Below are positions 7,107 through 10,738 of a DNA stretch of 10,738 nt, one piece after another. A program made the position numbers and the translations under genes. Positions within the stretch are counted from its first letter, which is position 1. Every line of letters starts with the position of its first letter. This DNA is from Chitinivibrionales bacterium (lineage in GTDB: Bacteria > Fibrobacterota > Chitinivibrionia > Chitinivibrionales > WJMI01). Where the stretch lies: NCBI GenBank assembly GCA_014729595.1, contig WJJU01000443.1:1-10738 (forward strand). The letters run 5' to 3'. The notes below the pieces were generated by a model. It did not search any database, was not told the DNA's origin, and saw only the letters and a program-made list of their open reading frames with translations.

Positions 7107-7541
7107 TCACGTTTCACTCGCCGCTTCCGGGGAATCCAGGCGAGTGGCCGTGTCCTTTAGGGTCTTGATTATTGCCGCCAAACCATTTGCCCTCCCGGGA
7201 GACAGGCCGGTGCTTAGACCGATTCCGTCAAGAAAATAGAGGTTCGCGCGAGCGACGTCTCGCGGGGACTGATTGTCGAGTACCCGGATGAGCAAAGCCA
7301 GTATTCCTCTTGTAACGGTGGAATCGCTGTCCGCCGTTATATGCAGCTTCCCGCGGTTCATTTCGGCCCGAAGCCATACCTTCGCTTGGCATCCTTTGAG
7401 CGCGTATGCCTCCGTTCTCAGCGTGCCGTCACTTGCCGGCGCCGTCTTGGCGATTCGTACAAGATACTCGTATTTGTCGAACCAATCATCAAGATTCGAA
7501 AACTCTTCGATTATGGCGTCCTGAATTCGGTTGATGGTCAT
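7107..7541 (-). CDS. sufE: SufE-family cysteine desulfurase sulfur acceptor
   Basis: This 144-residue protein matches SufE in length and pattern. It has an N-terminal helical region (IIEEFSNLDDWFDKYEYLV) and the catalytic loop ALKGCQAKVWL, whose Cys51 takes persulfide sulfur from SufS. A C-terminal region contains GIGLSTGLSPGRANGL, as in known SufE proteins. It normally stimulates SufS and passes sulfur to an Fe-S scaffold or other carriers. The ATG at 7541 is preferred over the GTG at 7547 because GGAG (7550-7547) lies 5 nt before the ATG and overlaps the GTG. It lies downstream of sufS on the same strand after 194 bp, and converges on the HD-GYP gene with a 30-bp gap. Confidence 0.94.
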   Translation of the reverse strand: MTINRIQDAIIEEFSNLDDWFDKYEYLVRIAKTAPASDGTLRTEAYALKGCQAKVWLRAEMNRGKLHITADSDSTVTRGILALLIRVLDNQSPRDVARANLYFLDGIGLSTGLSPGRANGLAAIIKTLKDTATRLDSPEAASET

Positions 7542-7735
7542 TTTCACTCCGCGAAAGCGTTTGGAGGCGTTACTTCGGCCGAAGAATCCGTTGAATGCTT
7601 CGGCAACTGGTTGTCGAGTATCCGGGGCGTGTGAATGCGCGTTGTACCGCGCCGTCCGTTGAATGACTTAATTTACGCATTTGAAATACTTGACAAAACT
7701 CGTTTTGTTACCGCCATGCCGGCGAGTAGCATTTG
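7542..7735 (-). promoter_or_regulatory. sufS-sufE spacer with short palindromes and repeats
   Basis: The 194-bp gap is long for an operon joint. It holds a 6-bp hairpin (ACAAAA 7693-7698 with TTTTGT 7703-7708, loop of 4) and a perfect 12-bp palindrome CTTCGGCCGAAG (7573-7584) about 32 bp before the sufE ATG. The 11-mer TCCGTTGAATG occurs twice (7587-7597 and 7655-7665). A possible minus-strand promoter (TTGTCA 7696-7691, TAAATT 7675-7670) has only a 15-bp spacer. sufE may thus have its own control, but none of these elements is conclusive. No convincing gene lies here. Confidence 0.25.
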
Positions 7736-8953
7736 TTACTGCAAAATCGCTTGAGCTTTACGCACACCCACCGCCAAGCGCTCGATTTCTTCGTGTGTAT
7801 TGTACAGGCCGAAGCCGGCACGAACACTCCCGTCGATCCCGAAGTGCCTCATCACCGGCTCGGCGCAATGGGTTCCCGTGCGAACTGCTATACCCAATTT
7901 GTCCAGTATTACTCCGATGTCGTAAGGTGCCGCGCCCTTCAGGTTAAATGACAGTACACCACTTCGTGGAGCTTCGATGCCATATACGGTAACGCCGTCA
8001 AGGTTGGTGAGTCTTTCCAGAGCATGGTCGAAAAGGCGCCGTTCATGCTCGGCGATCGTGCTCATCCCGATATCCTTTAGGTAATCGATCGCCGCATGCA
8101 GGCTTAGTACGGCGGCGATGTTCGGGGTTCCCGCTTCGAATTTGAGCGGAGGGCCGGCGAAAGTGGTTTTCTCTTTTTGTACCGATGTAATCATGCCGCC
8201 GCCGTATTGGTACGGCGGCATCTTTTCGAGCCAAGCCTTTTTGCCATAGAGAACACCTACGCCGGTTCCGGCATACATCTTATGTCCGGAGAATGCAAAG
8301 AAGTCGCAATCGATTTCTTGTACGTCGACGGACATGTGCTGAATCGCCTGCGCGCCGTCGAGAAATACCGGTACGTCCTTGGTATGAGCGCGTTTTGTTA
8401 TTTCTTTGACCGGATTGACGGTACCCAATGCATTGGATACATATACGCACGTTAGAAGCTTGGTTCGTTCGGTCAGAAACGAATCCAGCAAGTCTATGCG
8501 AAGCCGTCCCCCGTCATCAAAAGGGAGAATCTTCAGGGTCGCACCTTTTCTTTCGCATAGCATCTGCCACGGTACAAAATTTGAATGATGCTCCATCTCG
8601 GTAACGATGATTTCATCACCGGCACCAAGGAACTTTTCGCCGAAAGATTGTGCGACAAGATTGACCGCCGATGTCGTACCGTGAGTAAAGATGATTTCGG
8701 CGCTGCTCTCGGCTCCGATAAATGTCCGCACCGCTTCACGCGCCGCTTCATAGGCGGCGCTTGCCTGTTCACTCAAACAATGAACACCGCGATGAATGTT
8801 GCCGTTTTCGGTGGTGTAGAATTCAAGGAGCCTTTCCGTAACCGCCGCGGGTTTCTGGGTCGTAGCCGCATTGTCAAGATATGTCAATGGCTTTCCGTAG
8901 ACTTTTTCTTGTAGAATGGGAAAGTCTTTACGAATCTTCTCTAAGCAATACAT
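7736..8953 (-). CDS. sufS: SufS-type (class II) cysteine desulfurase
   Basis: A PLP-dependent enzyme of 405 residues, the usual SufS length, that removes sulfur from L-cysteine to give alanine and an enzyme persulfide. Diagnostic sites are all present: YLDNAATTQKP near the N-terminus, EMEHHSNFVPW (His122/His123), the cofactor-binding stretch around FLDGAQAI (Asp199, Gln202), PLP lysine Lys225 in SGHKMYAGTG, and catalytic Cys363 in RTGTHCAEPVM. The short RxGxHCA loop marks class II (SufS/CsdA), not IscS/NifS. The motif after Gly375 reads SVRAGFGLYNT, where SufS often has SVRASF. The start is ATG 8953 with a GAG-rich ribosome-binding region. It begins 17 bp after the rhodanese stop, so the two are almost certainly co-transcribed, with sufE further downstream. 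Confidence 0.97.
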   Translation of the reverse strand: MYCLEKIRKDFPILQEKVYGKPLTYLDNAATTQKPAAVTERLLEFYTTENGNIHRGVHCLSEQASAAYEAAREAVRTFIGAESSAEIIFTHGTTSAVNLVAQSFGEKFLGAGDEIIVTEMEHHSNFVPWQMLCERKGATLKILPFDDGGRLRIDLLDSFLTERTKLLTCVYVSNALGTVNPVKEITKRAHTKDVPVFLDGAQAIQHMSVDVQEIDCDFFAFSGHKMYAGTGVGVLYGKKAWLEKMPPYQYGGGMITSVQKEKTTFAGPPLKFEAGTPNIAAVLSLHAAIDYLKDIGMSTIAEHERRLFDHALERLTNLDGVTVYGIEAPRSGVLSFNLKGAAPYDIGVILDKLGIAVRTGTHCAEPVMRHFGIDGSVRAGFGLYNTHEEIERLAVGVRKAQAILQ

Positions 8954-8970
8954 CGTGCTTCTCGCTCGCT

Positions 8971-10284
8971 TTAGACCGAAGGACGGCTATAGAGTGTTTC
9001 GGGGGTACCGGTTTCGTACGGATTTCTTTCATCGGCGCTCCACTCGAACCAGCCACCGTCGAATACGGACACCCGCGGCCATCCCATGAGCCAGGCATTG
9101 AAAAAAGCCTCGCTACCTCGCCACCCCGTTCCGCAGTAAAACGCGTTTTGTCTGTGACGGGAAATTCCGGCTTGAGCCCAAAGTTCCTCGACCTCGTGGT
9201 ATTCACGTGATGTGTGATCGAGGTTGCGGTAATTTTCCATGTGATAGGCGTCGCTACCGCAATTGCCGAATACCGCACCCGGAATACGACCTTTTTTCGC
9301 GATGTAGTTGTAACCGCTTACCTCGCCCAAAAATTCCGGCCAACTGCGCACGCTTACCAAATTTGCTTCGTCGTCCCGCAGAATTTCCCTGGCTTCGTCA
9401 ATATCGACGACCAGTTCGGGGTGCTTGGGTATGACGGCGCCGAAATCGGATACCGGGCGCTTGAGAGTTTCCTCCGTGGTGGTTTTGTAGCCTGTATCGA
9501 TCCATGACTGTAGACCGCCGTTGAGTATGCGCACATCTTCAACACCCGCGTATAACATGATAAGGGCGCAACGGAAAGCACCCAAGTGGCCGGCGCTGCT
9601 GCCGGGGTAGGGGTCGTTGTTGTCGGGGAATGCGAAACGGCCGTACAATACAACGGTTGTATCGTGAGTTATTCCCAATTTTTCCAGTGCTGCTTTCAGT
9701 TCCTGAGGTGACCGGCGATTCCATGTGTCGGTGGATTCCAAAGTGTTGGTATCGATCTCAATTGCGCCGGGAATATGTCCTTGTTCGTATGCCCCGCGGT
9801 TACGATAATGCGCATGACAGACAACATAGTTTTGGTTATGATATTCGGAAGCGGTGCCCGTACGCAACAAGCTGTCGAGCCACTGAGGCGGGACGAGATG
9901 ACGATACCGGGGGAGCCGATCCATGGGTAACCTCTCATCCGTCGACCACTCTTCGATAAACTTTTCGTACACCGAGATCCTTCCATAACCCGCTCGTCGA
10001 AAATGGTTTGCAACGCTCTCGACAGCTTCCGTCTCATAACCATAGATGATTAACCGATGATGCGGCTCGATTTGCTTGTACCGTACGATATCAAGCCAGT
10101 CGATATAGTTGATCCATTTTTTCGGCAAGCTTCGGGCGGAATGAATATGCCCGCCGCGCTTTTCATCTTTTAAGCGCCATCCATTATACGCATCCACCGG
10201 TCGAACATCGATTAATTGGGTGTCGGGATCGTCCAAACTATTGGATAGCTGATCACTTGTCACTTGCTCGAATTCTTTGGTCAT
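8971..10284 (-). CDS. Three-domain rhodanese sulfurtransferase, YnjE-like
   Basis: This 437-residue protein contains three rhodanese folds: about residues 5-118, 128-268 and 290-428. Only the third keeps an active-site loop, CGTGWRGSE with Cys384. At the matching positions the first domain has IYGYETEA and the second LYGRFAFP, both lacking cysteine, so they are probably structural. Total length, three-domain layout and active-site position closely match E. coli YnjE (435 residues), which has been linked to sulfur transfer for molybdenum cofactor synthesis. No signal peptide is seen, so this one should be cytoplasmic. The ATG at 10284 is the first plausible start; its ribosome-binding site is weak. 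The 17-bp gap to sufS suggests that Cys384 receives sulfur from SufS or SufE. A generic thiosulfate or 3-mercaptopyruvate sulfurtransferase role is the alternative. Confidence 0.92.
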   Translation of the reverse strand: MTKEFEQVTSDQLSNSLDDPDTQLIDVRPVDAYNGWRLKDEKRGGHIHSARSLPKKWINYIDWLDIVRYKQIEPHHRLIIYGYETEAVESVANHFRRAGYGRISVYEKFIEEWSTDERLPMDRLPRYRHLVPPQWLDSLLRTGTASEYHNQNYVVCHAHYRNRGAYEQGHIPGAIEIDTNTLESTDTWNRRSPQELKAALEKLGITHDTTVVLYGRFAFPDNNDPYPGSSAGHLGAFRCALIMLYAGVEDVRILNGGLQSWIDTGYKTTTEETLKRPVSDFGAVIPKHPELVVDIDEAREILRDDEANLVSVRSWPEFLGEVSGYNYIAKKGRIPGAVFGNCGSDAYHMENYRNLDHTSREYHEVEELWAQAGISRHRQNAFYCGTGWRGSEAFFNAWLMGWPRVSVFDGGWFEWSADERNPYETGTPETLYSRPSV

Positions 10285-10399
10285 GGCATGGGTCTTTCTA
10301 GTTTGTGTTTATGCCGTGCTTGGTGACTTTGCTCCGACATTTTGCATATTCGAAAAGACGAATTCCCTTGACTGGAATCTGTTTCGCGTTTTCGATTAC

Positions 10400-10603
10400 T
10401 TAATCCGATACCACGTATGAGGCGGGGTACCGCTTTTCCAAGGCCTTAACAAAGCGGCCCCTTTGCCCGTGAAGCATGAATTGGGTAGACTGGCCCATCC
10501 TCGATAGCACACTCGTAGCTCCAGCTTTTGGAACGAAAAGATTTCCGGCCGATACCACCACTCCCAAGGCTTGGGTGCGCAGTGATAGCAATATGCATGC
10601 CAT
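10400..10603 (-). CDS. Small ORF of unknown function, 67 aa
   Basis: An ATG at 10603 is preceded by a perfect GGAGG (10615-10611) with a 7-nt spacer, the best ribosome-binding site in the window. It reads 67 codons (starting MACILLSLRTQALGV) to a TAA at 10402-10400. The N-terminal half is mildly hydrophobic (residues 2-24), and the C-terminal half is basic (GQRGRFVKALEKRYP). An upstream in-frame TTG at 10627 would add 8 residues but lacks a site. I recognise no family. The two other minus-strand frames are also open over most of this stretch, so coding cannot be assigned from openness alone; the ribosome-binding site is the main evidence. It lies 115 bp upstream of the rhodanese gene on the same strand and might be the first gene of that unit. 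Confidence 0.45.
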   Translation of the reverse strand: MACILLSLRTQALGVVVSAGNLFVPKAGATSVLSRMGQSTQFMLHGQRGRFVKALEKRYPASYVVSD

Positions 10604-10610
10604 GCACGGA

Positions 10611-10615
10611 CCTCC
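10611..10615 (-). promoter_or_regulatory. Strong ribosome-binding site for the 67-aa ORF
   Basis: GGAGG on the minus strand, 7 nt before the ATG at 10603. It is the feature that singles out this reading frame and this start among three overlapping open frames. Confidence 0.5.
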
Positions 10616-10693
10616 AATAGCACTCAAAGGTCACCACCGAAATTACAATGAAATCATTTTTGAATGCGTAAACAGTCGCGTCTGTGTTCCGTC

Positions 10694-10738
10694 TTATACG
10701 AGGGGATGATTGGCCGTGCCGCCGAGAATGTGTCGCAA
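10694..10738 (-). CDS. Possible C-terminal end of a further minus-strand gene (partial)
   Basis: From the right edge one minus-strand frame reads 14 residues (LRHILGGTANHPLV) and then TAA at 10696-10694. The stop lies about 78 bp before the ribosome-binding site of the 67-aa ORF, a sensible gene spacing. Fourteen codons are far too few to identify a product or to prove coding. Confidence 0.2.
   Translation of the reverse strand: MRHILGGTANHPLV

Noticed and set aside
7690..7695. Perfect TTGACA (-35 consensus) on the plus strand
   Set aside because: No -10 box at 16-18 bp spacing, and it points toward the antisense side of sufS; the plus-strand ORFs there (7681-7951) are shadows.
10348..10363. 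ATTCG...CGAAT hairpin between the 67-aa ORF and the rhodanese gene
   Set aside because: Only a 5-bp AT-rich stem with no T-tract after it on the minus strand; not a credible terminator.
10476..10709. 77-codon plus-strand ORF near the right edge
   Set aside because: Overlaps the minus-strand 67-aa ORF that has the good ribosome-binding site; this one has no such site and no recognisable motif.

Overview
The window looks like chromosomal DNA from a Gram-negative (diderm) bacterium of moderate GC. The evidence is a PorV/UPF0164-like outer-membrane beta-barrel, a membrane-anchored regulator with a cleavable-type signal peptide, and many REC/GAF/HD-GYP signalling domains. Barrels of this type and CBM9-like folds are common in the FCB group, Fibrobacterota/Chitinivibrionia-type lineages and some spirochaete-like phyla. 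The phylum cannot be fixed from this window. No insertion sequence, phage gene, CRISPR array or toxin-antitoxin pair was seen.

Layout. (1) 1-4932 and onward to 7076 is a signalling and envelope half. A 5'-truncated membrane hybrid histidine kinase (+) converges on a gene (-) for an unusual transmembrane AraC-family regulator with an extracytoplasmic CBM9-like domain. Upstream of that regulator, on the same strand, lies a tRNA-Val(CAC) gene with a good sigma70 promoter. A roughly 395-bp intergenic stretch follows, then a + strand pair: an outer-membrane barrel and a REC-GAF-GAF-HD-GYP cyclic-di-GMP phosphodiesterase. (2) 7107-10284 is a sulfur-transfer half on the minus strand, transcribed in the order three-domain rhodanese (YnjE-like), sufS, sufE. 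(3) 10285-10738 holds a probable 67-aa ORF of unknown function with a clear ribosome-binding site, and possibly the last codons of another minus-strand gene.

How the genes may work together. The kinase, the one-component transmembrane regulator and the HD-GYP protein are three separate routes from the envelope or cytoplasm to gene expression or c-di-GMP levels. Their clustering around an outer-membrane protein suggests control of surface functions, but that is inference. The rhodanese and sufS genes are 17 bp apart, so they are almost certainly co-transcribed. SufS takes sulfur from cysteine, SufE accepts it as persulfide, and the rhodanese is a plausible further carrier. No sufBCD scaffold genes are visible here.

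The most unusual items are the membrane-spanning AraC regulator with a carbohydrate-binding-like sensor, the altered acidic pocket in the HD-GYP protein's receiver domain, and the tight linkage of a YnjE-type rhodanese to SufS/SufE.
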